64,000 bases of DNA from JACCTH01 sp050741915 (lineage in GTDB: Bacteria > Actinomycetota > Acidimicrobiia > Spongiisociales > ZC4RG35): positions 1 to 64,000 of the forward strand of contig JBOGEX010000015.1 of NCBI GenBank assembly GCA_050741915.1. The letters are read 5' to 3'. Positions 17,432 to 26,789 of this stretch are shown here, piece by piece; the stretch's first letter is position 1, and every line of letters begins with the position of its first letter. Both the position numbers and the translations under genes were made by a program. The notes under the pieces were generated by a model. The model made no database searches, was not told the DNA's origin, and worked only from the letters and a program-made list of their open reading frames with translations.

Positions 17432-17785
17432 ATGAAGATCGAATACCCCGGATTCGGGGAAATAGTCATCGACGGAGACCGCTTCAACTACGACGTGGTG
17501 ATCGTAAAAGGTCAGGTACGGCGTCGGAAGAAGGGGCCTTCCAAGGTCTACCGCGAGCAGTTCGGGCACACCCCCCTGTCAGCCGCCGAGGAGATCCCGT
17601 GGTTCGCACCCCACCTTGTGATCGGGACCGGCGCCGACGGCCGGCTACCGATCATGGACGAGGTGCGCGATTTGGCGCAGGCGCGGGGCGTGCCGCTGAT
17701 GGAGTTGCCCACTGCCGAGGCTTGTCGGGTGCTGCGCTCAACCAAGCCCAATGAGGTCTACGCCATCCTCCATGTCACCTGCTGA
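17432..17785 (+). CDS. Mth938-like domain protein
   Basis: A 117-residue protein of the Mth938/NDUFAF3-like family (MKIEYPGFGEIVIDG at the N-terminus, then FAPHLVIGTGADGRLPIMDEV and PTAEACRVLRSTKPNEVYAILHVTC). The fold is known from structural genomics. Its eukaryotic relatives assist respiratory complex I assembly, while the bacterial role is unclear. The ATG at 17432 fits the family start; in-frame codons upstream are not conserved. It is intact amid decayed genes. Confidence 0.8.
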   Translation: MKIEYPGFGEIVIDGDRFNYDVVIVKGQVRRRKKGPSKVYREQFGHTPLSAAEEIPWFAPHLVIGTGADGRLPIMDEVRDLAQARGVPLMELPTAEACRVLRSTKPNEVYAILHVTC

Positions 17786-17789
17786 TCGA

Positions 17790-18085
17790 TCTGTGTTCAA
17801 CCGGACAGGTCCGGGGCTGAGGTTCTTGGTGACGGTGGCGATCTCCATGGGGACATTGACACGCACCTTTTGTTGCCGCAGCGCCGGCTGATCTACTTCC
17901 CGACCGTAGGCGTGGCGCCGATTACCGGGGCGCCTCCCGGTGGGCGGCCGGGAGAGAGCGAGCTGCTCGGATTCGTCGAGAAGGAGCGGCTTTACGGTCG
18001 AGGTATAGGTGGATCGACGTTCACCTTTGCCTCGGGCGCGCATTTCGGGGGTGCCGTCGTAGCCCCTCAACCAGAGGTTTGGTGA
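17790..18085 (+). pseudogene. Possible alpha/beta hydrolase N-terminal remnant
   Basis: One frame has a hydrophobic stretch (RFLVTVAISMG) and another frame continues LLPQRRLIYFPTVGVAP, the typical start of membrane-anchored alpha/beta hydrolases of Actinobacteria. The expected downstream hydrolase core is absent, so at best this is a fragment. From 18086 to 18316 I see nothing recognisable. Confidence 0.3.
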
Positions 18086-18316
18086 GGCCGCACTCGGGCT
18101 GGGCATCGCCACCTCAGCGCGAACCACCTAAGCGGATCGAGCCGCCCTCGGTGTGGCGGTGATCCGGATAGCAGTTGCGCACCTGCAACCAGCGACTGAG
18201 TGCATAGCTCATCTTCGTTGCCCTCGTGGCGACTCTCGACGAGGAACCACGAGGACGTCTGGCTACGGCGTGGCGACCTGCCCTGAACGCCTCAAACGAC
18301 TGTCCACCTGGGCTGG

Positions 18317-20411
18317 TTACGAGAGTGGGGAAACGGCCACGACTGGGGACTCGGCTCGCCTAATAGCTCGCACAGTGCCAATCGTCACCACAAGAGCGCC
18401 AATCACGCCGACTACGAGACCGAAGTTGGCACCCCAGCCTTCGACGACGGTCGCGTACCCGGCCATCGAAGGAAAGAAAACGAGCAGCTCTGCTCCCAAC
18501 GCAAGCACTAAACCAGTTTGCTGGCTTGGGCGCCTCGATGGGTAGAGCGACGATAGGAAAATCCCGGCCGCCAGCAGCAACAGCGGCAGAAACACTGCCT
18601 GGCGGTTGCCGGCTATCCAGTCTCCCATCTCGGCAAAGAACTCCGGTCCGTCCGATGAGGTGACCGGTAAGAAGACGGCGATCCCAATGATCAGCCCGCC
18701 CAAGGCGGGGACCCATCCGACCGAGCGGGATTCGGACTCCGCCGACCTCCGCATGAGCATTATCCCTGCTCCGATCATGAGACCGGCACCGATGACCAAG
18801 CCGAGGTTGCCGAGGAGGAGCCCGTACTCTTTGTTTACCACGAAGGGCAGGGTGACTGCGAGCAGGTAAAGACCGAGCCCGGTGACCGCCCCAAAACCCC
18901 ACCGAGGCTCCTTGCCTTTGAGAGCCAAGAAAGCGATGGCGGCTGCCCCGGCGATGGCGAGCAGTTTCTCGGGTACAAACCAGCCCAGTCCCGGTTCGTC
19001 GTTCAGATACTGACCGCTACCCACCAAGGCGATGGCAGCACCGATGAGGATCAGGCGGGCGGGGAGGTTGCCCACAGTCGGTTTGGGCGTGAGCGCTGGC
19101 TTCTCGCTGGGCGCGTCATCTGTGCTTTCTGTCTCGTTCGCGAGCGCGGTCGACAAAGTCGGGTGCGGATCCTCCGTCCGAGTGACAACCGCGGTGGGGG
19201 CTGACACACCTTCGGTCGCTGGCGGGGCCGCGACGGACATCTCCACAATCGGCGTTGACTGCGTCGCCGGTGAAGACTCGGCGGCCTGGGGGCGGGACAT
19301 CCGGAAGATCCGACCCGTGGGCGATCGCATGTAGAGCACAGGGGTGGCCCACTCCACCTCGTTGCCAGAGGCGAAGATCGCCTTGCGCGCCTCGCCCAGG
19401 GCGGTGTCAACGGGATAGCCGTCGGCAAGCGCGGCGTAGAACTCATGGGAGAGCGTCATAGCCGCCTCGTCGGTGATCTCGAACTGCATGGCGATAACGG
19501 CCGGAATCCCCTGCTGGACCAGGCTTTGGGCCGCACCTGCGAAAGGATCGGTCGGCGAGGTGCGGGCACCCTCGCACGAGTTGAGCACCACCAGCCGCAG
19601 CGAACGGTGATCGTGGAGCAAGGTCCCCAGATCCTGTCCGCTGACGGGACGGCTCCGACCGTCCATCCCTTCGAGCAGGAGGACACCATCTTGGGGCTTG
19701 CTCGTCGTATCCGCCATGACCGACGTAGTGGAAGATGTGATACTCACCTCGGCGGAGGCTGCGCTGCAATGCAGCCAGGTTCGGCGCCTCCATTCGCTCG
19801 ACCGCCACCAGGTTGCGACTCTCGAGGTCAGCCAACGCCGACTTGATTCGGGCCCACTCCCCCTCGACGTCCAGTTCTCGGACATCGCTCGGCCCCGAAA
19901 TCATGACCAACACCTTGAGCGGAGGCTGGACGGTGAGCGGCCGCCCCGGTTCAGACAGCTCCAGGTATCTGACGATGGGGGTTTCCACCGACAGATTGAG
20001 AAACCGGTTGGCCGAGGTGTCGTACAGATACTCCCAGGGGCAATCGACCAATTCCGGAGCACCGGCCAAACGAAGCCGGAGTCGAAGGCCTGCCTGCTTC
20101 CGGCGAGCCTCGTCCAAGCTACGAACCAGGGTCGGCCGGAGCTGTTCGTCGAAGACTGCCCGAAACAGCCGACCCCCGAATGCTTTTATCTCTGCCATGT
20201 CGGAGGAGTCGACGCGCCGAACGTTGCGGCGAATCTCGCTCAAGGACATACCAACCTTGAGCAGGAAGTTCTCGAGCTCGAGGGGCGAGAACGGCATCTC
20301 GAACTGGGAGGACGCCTGGCCGCCAGGGGAATCGATCACCCGGGCTCGATAAAGCTCCCCCTCACGTTCGATCACCAGGTCGAGGTCGAGATAGTTGGTG
20401 TTGGCCGGCAT
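18317..20411 (-). CDS. CHAT-domain protease with multi-helix membrane tail (one frameshift)
   Basis: Two overlapping frames form one protein of about 698 residues. The first (start 20409-20411) has the N-terminal region shared with the second CHAT gene (YLDLDLVIEREGE), then the CHAT His in HYVGHGG (His232). At about 19715 a one-base deficit in a C-run shifts the frame; the second carries the catalytic Cys in VLNSCEGA, then PAVIAMQFEITDEAA and WATPVLYMRS. After a linker come about nine hydrophobic segments, so the protease faces the cytoplasm from a membrane tail. CHAT proteases are caspase-fold endopeptidases. The shift is probably a homopolymer error, but real inactivation is possible. It is divergent from a cell-wall peptidase gene. 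Confidence 0.72.
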
Positions 20412-20516
20412 CGTCGTCCCGACCTAGGTCCTCTCGCAGGTCAACAACTTACGCTACTCGCTGTCCGGGGGGTCCACCGAGGCGTTTTGATAGCCTGGCT
20501 GGGCGAAGGCGATTTA

Positions 20517-21299
20517 GTGCTCTCGACGCGACAGGTCCGCAATCAGTACCCCGAGTTCGTTGTCAAACCCCATTGCGACTTCTCGGCGGGTGTGCCAGTG
20601 ATGTTTCTGGCCTCAGCCGCCTTGGGTGGAGTTGCCAAACTCAAGGTCCATCCCAGCAGCCGAGCGGCCTTCGAGGCGCTGGCAACGGTGTTCCGCCGTT
20701 GGAACTACGAGTTCCGGGAGTCGAGTGGCGGAACCCTTGCCTGCCGACGGATAACCGGGGGATTCGGCAAGAGCTTGCACGCCCATGGAGTGGCGATCGA
20801 CATCAACCCCTCGAACAACCCGTTCAAGATCCGGCCCGGCAAGATCCGCTGGGGGGTCGACACCGACATGCCGGAGGGCATGATTCGCGAGGTCGAATCG
20901 ATTCGGACCGTCGACGGCCATCAAGTGTGGGAATGGGGTGGGAGGTGGAAGATCAAGAAAGACGCCATGCATTTCCAGTTGAGTGGGTGCGAGCGAAGGC
21001 ACCTGGAACGAGGATTGGTTCCGGGCCTCCTTTCGTTGGTAGACCTGAAGGAGGTCGAAGAGATGAATTTCGTCAAGCGAGGAGACGAAGGACCATGGGT
21101 GGTCTTCTGGCAGGACCGCCTCGCTCGCAGGGGTCACCCTCCGATCGATTCCGGAGCAGGCACCGCCGATGACCCCTGGGATGGCAAATACGGGGCCGGC
21201 ATGGCCCATGCGGTCGAGGCTTTCCAGCGAGATAAGGACTGCTCGGTGGAGGGTCCGGACGCCGTAGGCCCGCTGACCGCTTCCGCCCTCCTCGGCTAG
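20517..21299 (+). CDS. D,D-carboxypeptidase-like M15 peptidase with peptidoglycan-binding domain
   Basis: About 260 residues. The first part matches VanY/M15-type peptidases: SLHAHGVAIDINPSNNPF contains the His and Asp zinc ligands, and KKDAMHFQLS supplies the third ligand His. The C-terminal 80 residues are a peptidoglycan-binding-like domain (FVKRGDEGPWVVFWQ, then GAGMAHAVEAFQRD). The combination is endolysin-like. I chose GTG 20517, after GAAGG; TTG 20487 is an alternative. No signal peptide is visible, which with the phage-like design suggests release by lysis or another route. It lies between, and is divergent from, CHAT genes. Confidence 0.7.
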   Translation: MLSTRQVRNQYPEFVVKPHCDFSAGVPVMFLASAALGGVAKLKVHPSSRAAFEALATVFRRWNYEFRESSGGTLACRRITGGFGKSLHAHGVAIDINPSNNPFKIRPGKIRWGVDTDMPEGMIREVESIRTVDGHQVWEWGGRWKIKKDAMHFQLSGCERRHLERGLVPGLLSLVDLKEVEEMNFVKRGDEGPWVVFWQDRLARRGHPPIDSGAGTADDPWDGKYGAGMAHAVEAFQRDKDCSVEGPDAVGPLTASALLG

Positions 21300-21320
21300 C
21301 AGGCCAAGTTGGCGCCGGGT

Positions 21321-23774
21321 CTAAGGACCGAGGACCATGGTGTTCCAGGTCCCGGGGTGAGTCTGGTTCTCGCCGGTGCGTAGGGGATTGCTCGAAACCA
21401 TGACCCTCAGGTCCTCGACCCCATCGCTATCGCTGATGTTGAGATTCATCCCAAAGACCAGTCCGACCCGAGGCTCGGACACATTGAGCAAGCTCCAGGG
21501 GATACGGGCTTCGAGCAGATAACCGGGTTTGGGGGTGAGAAAGGAACTGACTTCGATCCTCGGTTCGCTCGGCCCAGCAGCAAAGGTTCCGTCCGCAACC
21601 CGATTGATCGCCGCCAGGGCTCCTGAGGGGTCGGCAGTCACGCGCGGGCCCAACAGCACGTGCACGTCTTCGGCTCGCAGCCCTTCCGAAGGCTCGCGTC
21701 CGCCGGGGTCGGACCCGAACTCGAAGTGGGCGGCGTCGCCTCGCCAGAGCTGATCCGGGCGTTCCCCCCAGGGTTGGACGACTCCCGTCGGGTCGATGGC
21801 GTCCACGAACAAATACAGCGCCTCCTCATCCCACCCAATCCACCAGCCGGCCGACGGCGCTTCTTCAAAGAACTCGGTGGGGGCAACGGGCTGCACTGAT
21901 TCGGCTTGGAATGAAAACGTCCACTCGGACCCGCCGGCGTCGATCGCTGGCGGCAGGGGGAAACGAACCGCGGTCACATCGGCGAAGGGGAGCTCCTCCG
22001 GTCCCACGGTGGAGACAGGAGCCGAACCCAAGGTGGTACCGGACCCAGCACTCGTATCGGTGGTACTGACATCCGGATCGGCCCCAAACAACCCCGTGGT
22101 GAAAATCAGAAGCAAGACGAAGAGCGCCCCTAGCAGAGCGGCGATGGCCCAACCCGATTTCCTCCGCCGGCCAGGGGCGGGAGGTCGAGGCGGGACTGCC
22201 ACTGACGGGGCCGGTAAGGGGGCGGGAGTCGGCGCAGGCGGGGTATCGCTCTCTGGCGCTTCGCCGGCTGGTCCCTTCATGCTCAACCGCCACTCTGCTT
22301 CGGCTCGGAGCCCGTCCTCGTCCTCAAAGTCGGGGTCGAGCTCCGCCGCCTCGGTGAAGGCGGCCACCGCCTGCTCCCAATCACCGGCCGCGTGCGCGGC
22401 CCGACCCTCCTCTATGAGCATTCGGGCTTGCACTCGATTTTCTACCAGCCCGAGTTGAGCCTTGGCGTCGGCATGATCGGCGTCGAGCTCGACAACCTTC
22501 TGCAAAAGATGGCGGGCCTCGGTCCAGCTCTTCGCTTCAACCGCGGCCAGAGCCTTCTCAAAGACCTCCAGGACGTCGAGCGTTTTAGGTGGGCGGGGCG
22601 GCTCGATCAAGGGTGGTGGCGGGGGCCCTGGCGGGAGTGGCGGGGGCACGGGCTTGGGCGGAGTTCCCTTGAGATCGAAGACCACGCCATCGGTGGAGCG
22701 GAGGTAGAGGACCGGGGTTGCCCACTCGATGTTGTCGCCGGCGGCGAACATCGCCTTGCGGGCGGAAGCGACTGCCGCGTCAACCGGGTAGCGGTTGGCA
22801 ATCGCGACGTAAAAGGCATGGGAAAAGGCCTTGGCAGCCTCGTCGGTGATCTCGAACTGCATCGCGATCACGGCCGGCGCCCCCCGGCGGGCGATCTCGG
22901 CCGCGACCCCGCTGAAGGGATCTTCGATCCCGGAGCGGGAGCCTTCACAGGCGTTCAAGACCACCAACCGCAACTGGTCGTGGTCGTTGAGGATGGTCCC
23001 AAGCCGGCTGGCCTCAACCTTGCGGCCCCGCCCCTCGGCGCCCACCATCACCAGTACCCCTTCCTGGCGGGCGGCGTCGTAGCCGCCGTGCCCGATGTAG
23101 TGAAGGACGTGAACCTCCTGTCGATCGAGGAAGCTATGAAGCGCGCTCAACGTGGCGGGCTTGAGAAGCGAGATCTCAACCAATCCGTCATCGATGAGCT
23201 CGGACAAGGCTTCGCGCAGAAGCCCTTCCTCGCCCGACACATCGAGCTCGTCGTAGTCGGTGGGACTGGAGACCACCATCAGGATCCGAAGGGGTGGAGA
23301 GACCGCCAGTGGTTTTACCGGACTCGGCATCTGCGGATAACGGACGACCGGGGTGTGTTCGGAAAGCGCAACAAAGTCTCGTTGGGCCCCGGGGTCGAAG
23401 AGCAGCTCCCACGGCAAGTCGACCAAGCCCGGGGAATCGGTCAGACGCAGGCGTATCCGCAGCCCCTTCCCATTCGTCTCCGCCGCGGCACGGCTGAGCA
23501 GATAGGCGTTCATCACCTCACCGACGAACACGGCGCCGAAGAGCTCAGACCCGAACTTGCGTGCCGCTTCCAATTCGGGGGAGTCGATCCTGCGCATCGT
23601 GGCCCGGGCTCTGCTGAAGCGCAGCAAGTAGTTCTCGATCTCGAGGTCGTTGAAGGGCAGGCGAAAGAGAGTGCTGCCTTCGCCGGCCGGCGAATTGGTA
23701 ACCCGAGCCGCGAATTGACCATCGCCTTCTGGTTCAACCAGAAGATCGAAGTCGAGATACTCCCGTCGGGCCAT
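21321..23774 (-). CDS. CHAT-TPR-TM-CBM9-like transmembrane protein
   Basis: An 817-residue multidomain protein. Residues 1-125 match the N-terminal region of the first CHAT protein. The CHAT domain spans about 160-360 with His229 (HYIGHGG) and Cys276 (VLNACEG). A Pro-rich linker (371-397) leads to a TPR-like helical repeat (400-500, LLQKVVELDADHADA, AAFTEAAELDPDF). After a second Pro-rich linker and basic GRRRKS comes one transmembrane helix (541-563). The external part (about 600-817) resembles a CBM9/DOMON-like sandwich (GWDEEALYLFVDAID, RIPWSLL). The layout suggests an outside ligand-binding domain coupled to a cytoplasmic protease. Substrates are unknown. Confidence 0.85.
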   Translation of the reverse strand: MARREYLDFDLLVEPEGDGQFAARVTNSPAGEGSTLFRLPFNDLEIENYLLRFSRARATMRRIDSPELEAARKFGSELFGAVFVGEVMNAYLLSRAAAETNGKGLRIRLRLTDSPGLVDLPWELLFDPGAQRDFVALSEHTPVVRYPQMPSPVKPLAVSPPLRILMVVSSPTDYDELDVSGEEGLLREALSELIDDGLVEISLLKPATLSALHSFLDRQEVHVLHYIGHGGYDAARQEGVLVMVGAEGRGRKVEASRLGTILNDHDQLRLVVLNACEGSRSGIEDPFSGVAAEIARRGAPAVIAMQFEITDEAAKAFSHAFYVAIANRYPVDAAVASARKAMFAAGDNIEWATPVLYLRSTDGVVFDLKGTPPKPVPPPLPPGPPPPPLIEPPRPPKTLDVLEVFEKALAAVEAKSWTEARHLLQKVVELDADHADAKAQLGLVENRVQARMLIEEGRAAHAAGDWEQAVAAFTEAAELDPDFEDEDGLRAEAEWRLSMKGPAGEAPESDTPPAPTPAPLPAPSVAVPPRPPAPGRRRKSGWAIAALLGALFVLLLIFTTGLFGADPDVSTTDTSAGSGTTLGSAPVSTVGPEELPFADVTAVRFPLPPAIDAGGSEWTFSFQAESVQPVAPTEFFEEAPSAGWWIGWDEEALYLFVDAIDPTGVVQPWGERPDQLWRGDAAHFEFGSDPGGREPSEGLRAEDVHVLLGPRVTADPSGALAAINRVADGTFAAGPSEPRIEVSSFLTPKPGYLLEARIPWSLLNVSEPRVGLVFGMNLNISDSDGVEDLRVMVSSNPLRTGENQTHPGTWNTMVLGP

Positions 23775-23867
23775 CGTTTGCTCTCTCGGTTACGGCTACT
23801 AGCGCCCGCCCCCCGTATCGTTGCGAGCAACACAGGTCATGTCAACAATCGTTCCCACGGGAGAAAA

Positions 23868-24506
23868 ATGACCGGAGTGCCAGAGTTTGAGGTTTTCGTT
23901 CCCGTTGCTGTTGACGCCGAACGGACCATCGACGGCACGGAGATGTCACGGGTGACCTATTTCGTGATTACCACCGAGGCGCCCGGCTCCGATTGGCAAA
24001 TCCCTCTTCCTCCCGTGGCGACCTTGGCGGGGGTCGGCGCACTCGGGGTGTCGGGGGTGGTGTATCGCGCCTTACGAGCAGCCGGAGACAGGCACGGTGC
24101 TGAGCCCGATCTTTTTACTCGACCCAGTGACATCTCGGCTCTTTTCGCCCTGGAAGGGCGCGATCCCTCTCTGTCCATCCAGCTCGAGGACGTGTGGATT
24201 CCCACCGATTGGCTCCGGGGCGCCCGAGACTGGGGCACCGATATGAGAGGCGGCCGCCAGGCCGAACGAGGCCTCGTCTACAGAATCGGTCTCGCAACGT
24301 TTCAAGCCACCTACCGGTACACGGCAGGCGACATCGACCTCGAAGCGCTGACCGAGGTTGAAAGTGGGGAGGACGTGTTCTTCTCTCCGATCGAAACCGA
24401 ATCGGTGCAGGCTTGGGCGCAGGGTGAGATCGATCAGGCACGCCGCAGTTTTCCCAACAAGGAGCTGAAGCTTCGTTACCGAAAGGAGCCACCGGCAGAT
24501 GTCTGA
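23868..24506 (+). CDS. Hypothetical protein of the CHAT island
   Basis: A 212-residue protein starting at ATG 23868 after CGGGAGA. I do not recognise the family. It has a beta-rich N-terminus (FEVFVPVAVDAERTIDG, TYFVITTEAPG), a hydrophobic stretch near residue 50 (VATLAGVGALGVSGVVYRAL) that could be a membrane-associated or buried helix, and a charged C-terminus. It overlaps the next gene by 8 bases and is divergent from the CHAT-TPR gene with a 93-bp shared promoter region. Co-translation with the metallo-beta-lactamase protein suggests a two-gene functional unit. Confidence 0.6.
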   Translation: MTGVPEFEVFVPVAVDAERTIDGTEMSRVTYFVITTEAPGSDWQIPLPPVATLAGVGALGVSGVVYRALRAAGDRHGAEPDLFTRPSDISALFALEGRDPSLSIQLEDVWIPTDWLRGARDWGTDMRGGRQAERGLVYRIGLATFQATYRYTAGDIDLEALTEVESGEDVFFSPIETESVQAWAQGEIDQARRSFPNKELKLRYRKEPPADV

Positions 24507-25359
24507 GTTGGCGGTGATCGTGATCGATGTGGGTTGGGGAGACTGCATCCTCGTCGACTCTCGCGACGACACGGGCAACCGTCGATTGGGCTTGGTCGAT
24601 TGCAACGATTACGACCGTCAGCGAAGTGCCCTTCCTTTCATCAAGCGGTATTTCGAAAGACTGTCGATTCCCTGGAAGGACATAAAGCACAACTTCGAAT
24701 GGGTGCTTCTTACCCATGGACATGCCGACCATGCCCGCGGGCTCAAGGAGGTTTTGAAGACTTTTGGCACCCGGCATTTCTGGTATCCGAAGTCGGTTGC
24801 CTCGACCACTTACGGGGTCTTGTTGGAGTTTGCCGGCAGATCGGACCGGGTCGCCCATCACCAGGCTGTGGACGAAACCAAGATCCTCGGCCCACCCGAA
24901 GTGACTTTCCATGCCGATCTGAGAATCCTCTGGCCCAACTTCAATCAGATCGATCCCAACAACGAGAACAACAACTCCGTGGTCTTGGCCCTAACCCTGG
25001 GGGAGGTGACGATCGTTCTCAGCGGTGACGCCGAGGCGGAGGTATGGCCGCAGATAACTCCCCGGCTCCCAGCGACCCTCAACTACCTTCAGATCCCACA
25101 TCACGGCGGTCGGAACGGTGTCTTCGACCCTGCCAATGCGACGCCCTTGCTCGACCACCTCCGTGCTAGTCGCACCCGCCTCGTGATGAGCAGCCACATC
25201 GTCCCCCATGGTCATCCACATCCAGATGTGGTTGCCGAGCTGGCGACACGAGGCTTTATTGCTTACCGGACCGACCGCAACTCACATCTTGTGCTCACCA
25301 CCACCGGCCAGAAGGTCAACGTTGGCTACTCCCATGCCAGCGGCCGCCTTCCTCGCTGA
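24499..25359 (+). CDS. ComEC-like metallo-beta-lactamase-fold hydrolase
   Basis: A 286-residue MBL-fold protein. The metal motif THGHADHARG (HxHxDH) lies near residue 73, NNENNNSVVLAL and LSGDAEAE near 155-178, and PHHGGRNG near 200, a pattern typical of the hydrolase domain of ComEC/Rec2-like proteins and stand-alone relatives. There is no membrane domain. ComEC-type MBL proteins act on nucleic acid. Here the genomic link with CHAT proteases is notable, because effectors of this fold occur in conflict systems. A nuclease role is inference. Confidence 0.8.
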   Translation: MSELAVIVIDVGWGDCILVDSRDDTGNRRLGLVDCNDYDRQRSALPFIKRYFERLSIPWKDIKHNFEWVLLTHGHADHARGLKEVLKTFGTRHFWYPKSVASTTYGVLLEFAGRSDRVAHHQAVDETKILGPPEVTFHADLRILWPNFNQIDPNNENNNSVVLALTLGEVTIVLSGDAEAEVWPQITPRLPATLNYLQIPHHGGRNGVFDPANATPLLDHLRASRTRLVMSSHIVPHGHPHPDVVAELATRGFIAYRTDRNSHLVLTTTGQKVNVGYSHASGRLPR

Positions 25360-25371
25360 GCGCCGTCGGGA

Positions 25372-26784
25372 TCAGGGTTGGCGGCGGCTAGGAAGGGGTG
25401 GGACGGTCACGGTGGGATCGCCCAGAATCACCAGGCTCTGCCGATCATGGGCAGTGAGTCGGATGCGAAAAGCGTCAGCTCGGGCGGCTGCGTTGCCCGC
25501 GTTGAGCTCGTCTCGGGCCAGCACGTACTTGCTCCACAGCTCACCGACTCCGCGAAAGAAGTCCCGAAACGCCAGCCCGACCGGGTGCCCGAGGTAGAGC
25601 TTCGGATAGACCGCCTCGATGAGGCTGCTGCTCACCAGTTGCTGATTGTCCGGCTGACGGAGGGTCCAGTCGAAGGTTGGTTCGACGTGGCCGACGAAGG
25701 CGCGCAACGGCTTGCTGGCGCCGAGCAAGGCTTTCGGCAGGGGCGCTACCCGGGCGCCCAGTTCGCCCACCTTCGTGACTACTCGCTCCGCCAGGCTCCC
25801 GGCTTCGAGCAGATCGGCGTAGCCTGATCCCGCCGCCGACCCCGCCGAACAGCAGGCGTGGGCATACCAAACGGCACCGTCGGGCTCCCAGGCCCTGGTC
25901 AGCTCCGAAAGACTCAGGGTTTGCCGGTTCTGGTCAACTAGGAGACCCAGGTCGGCACTCATCTGTTCGGAATTGTCGAGCGGGCCGGTCTTGCCGTGGC
26001 TGGTGGTCACCACCACGGCCGGGTGGTGGGAGGCGAGGTTGTCGACCAATAATTGGTGGGTGGCGGTGTCGCCACGCAAGTGGGATAACGTCCTGGTGGT
26101 CTCGTCGTCCTCAGCAAGTTTTCTGGCAATCGGATCAGCGAGGGAGCGGCGCATGAGGCTCGTGATGTCGTCTGGCCCGGTGTCGACCGTCCACACCGTG
26201 GCCTTGACCGGATCAGCTCCGGATCGGTCCCAACTGCCCAGGAGCGCGGTCACGTAGTTGTCGAGGGCGGCCCCGGTGAGGTCCAGCCGGCCGACGGCGT
26301 GGCTGCGGTTGAGCGCATATTGGAGGCTCCAGGGGATCGCGACGGGATCGCCATAGACGAGGAGATACCGGGGGATCTGACCGCGACCGACTCCGGTGGC
26401 GCTGAGACCAATTTCTGGGTCATTGACGGTGCCGTCGTTGTAGTAGCGACGCAGCTTGCGGTCTCTGAGCTCGGCGTGGTAGCGAAGGACCGGGGCGGCT
26501 CCCCGGGATGCAATCAATGCCTGTAGAGGCTCGGGCGCGTCGCGCGCCTGTGCCTTGTCGGCGGCCGACCAGTCGCCATCCGGCTCGGCCAAGACCAAAC
26601 CCCAGCCGATCCTTTCATGTTTCCAGTCGCGCTCATCGGGTAGGTCGGGTGGGCCCAGCCATTCCTGCGGGCTCGGGAAGCGGCCCTGAGTAGCCCAGCC
26701 TCGGGCCTGGTTGGAAAGCGTGCCAGAGACAGGACCTTCCTCGCCCGCCCAGGCGTTGGCGGTGAGAGCGGTGCTCCAGTCCAC
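25372..26784 (-). CDS. Caspase/gingipain-like putative cysteine protease
   Basis: A 470-residue protein with a putative catalytic pair in the clan CD arrangement: a strand ending VVVTTSHGKTG with His263, then WYAHACCSAGS with Cys311/Cys312. The N-terminal 240 residues (IPRYLLVYGDPVAIPWSLQY) resemble the beta-subdomain that precedes the catalytic core in gingipain/C25-like proteins. No signal peptide is visible, so it should act in the cytoplasm. It is the last gene of a four-gene leftward operon, 5 bp after the third CHAT gene, and converges with the MBL gene. Protease activity is inferred from the dyad. Confidence 0.65.
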   Translation of the reverse strand: MDWSTALTANAWAGEEGPVSGTLSNQARGWATQGRFPSPQEWLGPPDLPDERDWKHERIGWGLVLAEPDGDWSAADKAQARDAPEPLQALIASRGAAPVLRYHAELRDRKLRRYYNDGTVNDPEIGLSATGVGRGQIPRYLLVYGDPVAIPWSLQYALNRSHAVGRLDLTGAALDNYVTALLGSWDRSGADPVKATVWTVDTGPDDITSLMRRSLADPIARKLAEDDETTRTLSHLRGDTATHQLLVDNLASHHPAVVVTTSHGKTGPLDNSEQMSADLGLLVDQNRQTLSLSELTRAWEPDGAVWYAHACCSAGSAAGSGYADLLEAGSLAERVVTKVGELGARVAPLPKALLGASKPLRAFVGHVEPTFDWTLRQPDNQQLVSSSLIEAVYPKLYLGHPVGLAFRDFFRGVGELWSKYVLARDELNAGNAAARADAFRIRLTAHDRQSLVILGDPTVTVPPLPSRRQP

Positions 26785-26789
26785 CCGGG

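Noticed and set aside
22392..24506. A 704-residue rightward frame across the CHAT-TPR gene
   Set aside because: Only its last 212 codons (from 23868) have a ribosome site and protein-like text. The rest is the complement of the strongly coding CHAT-TPR gene.
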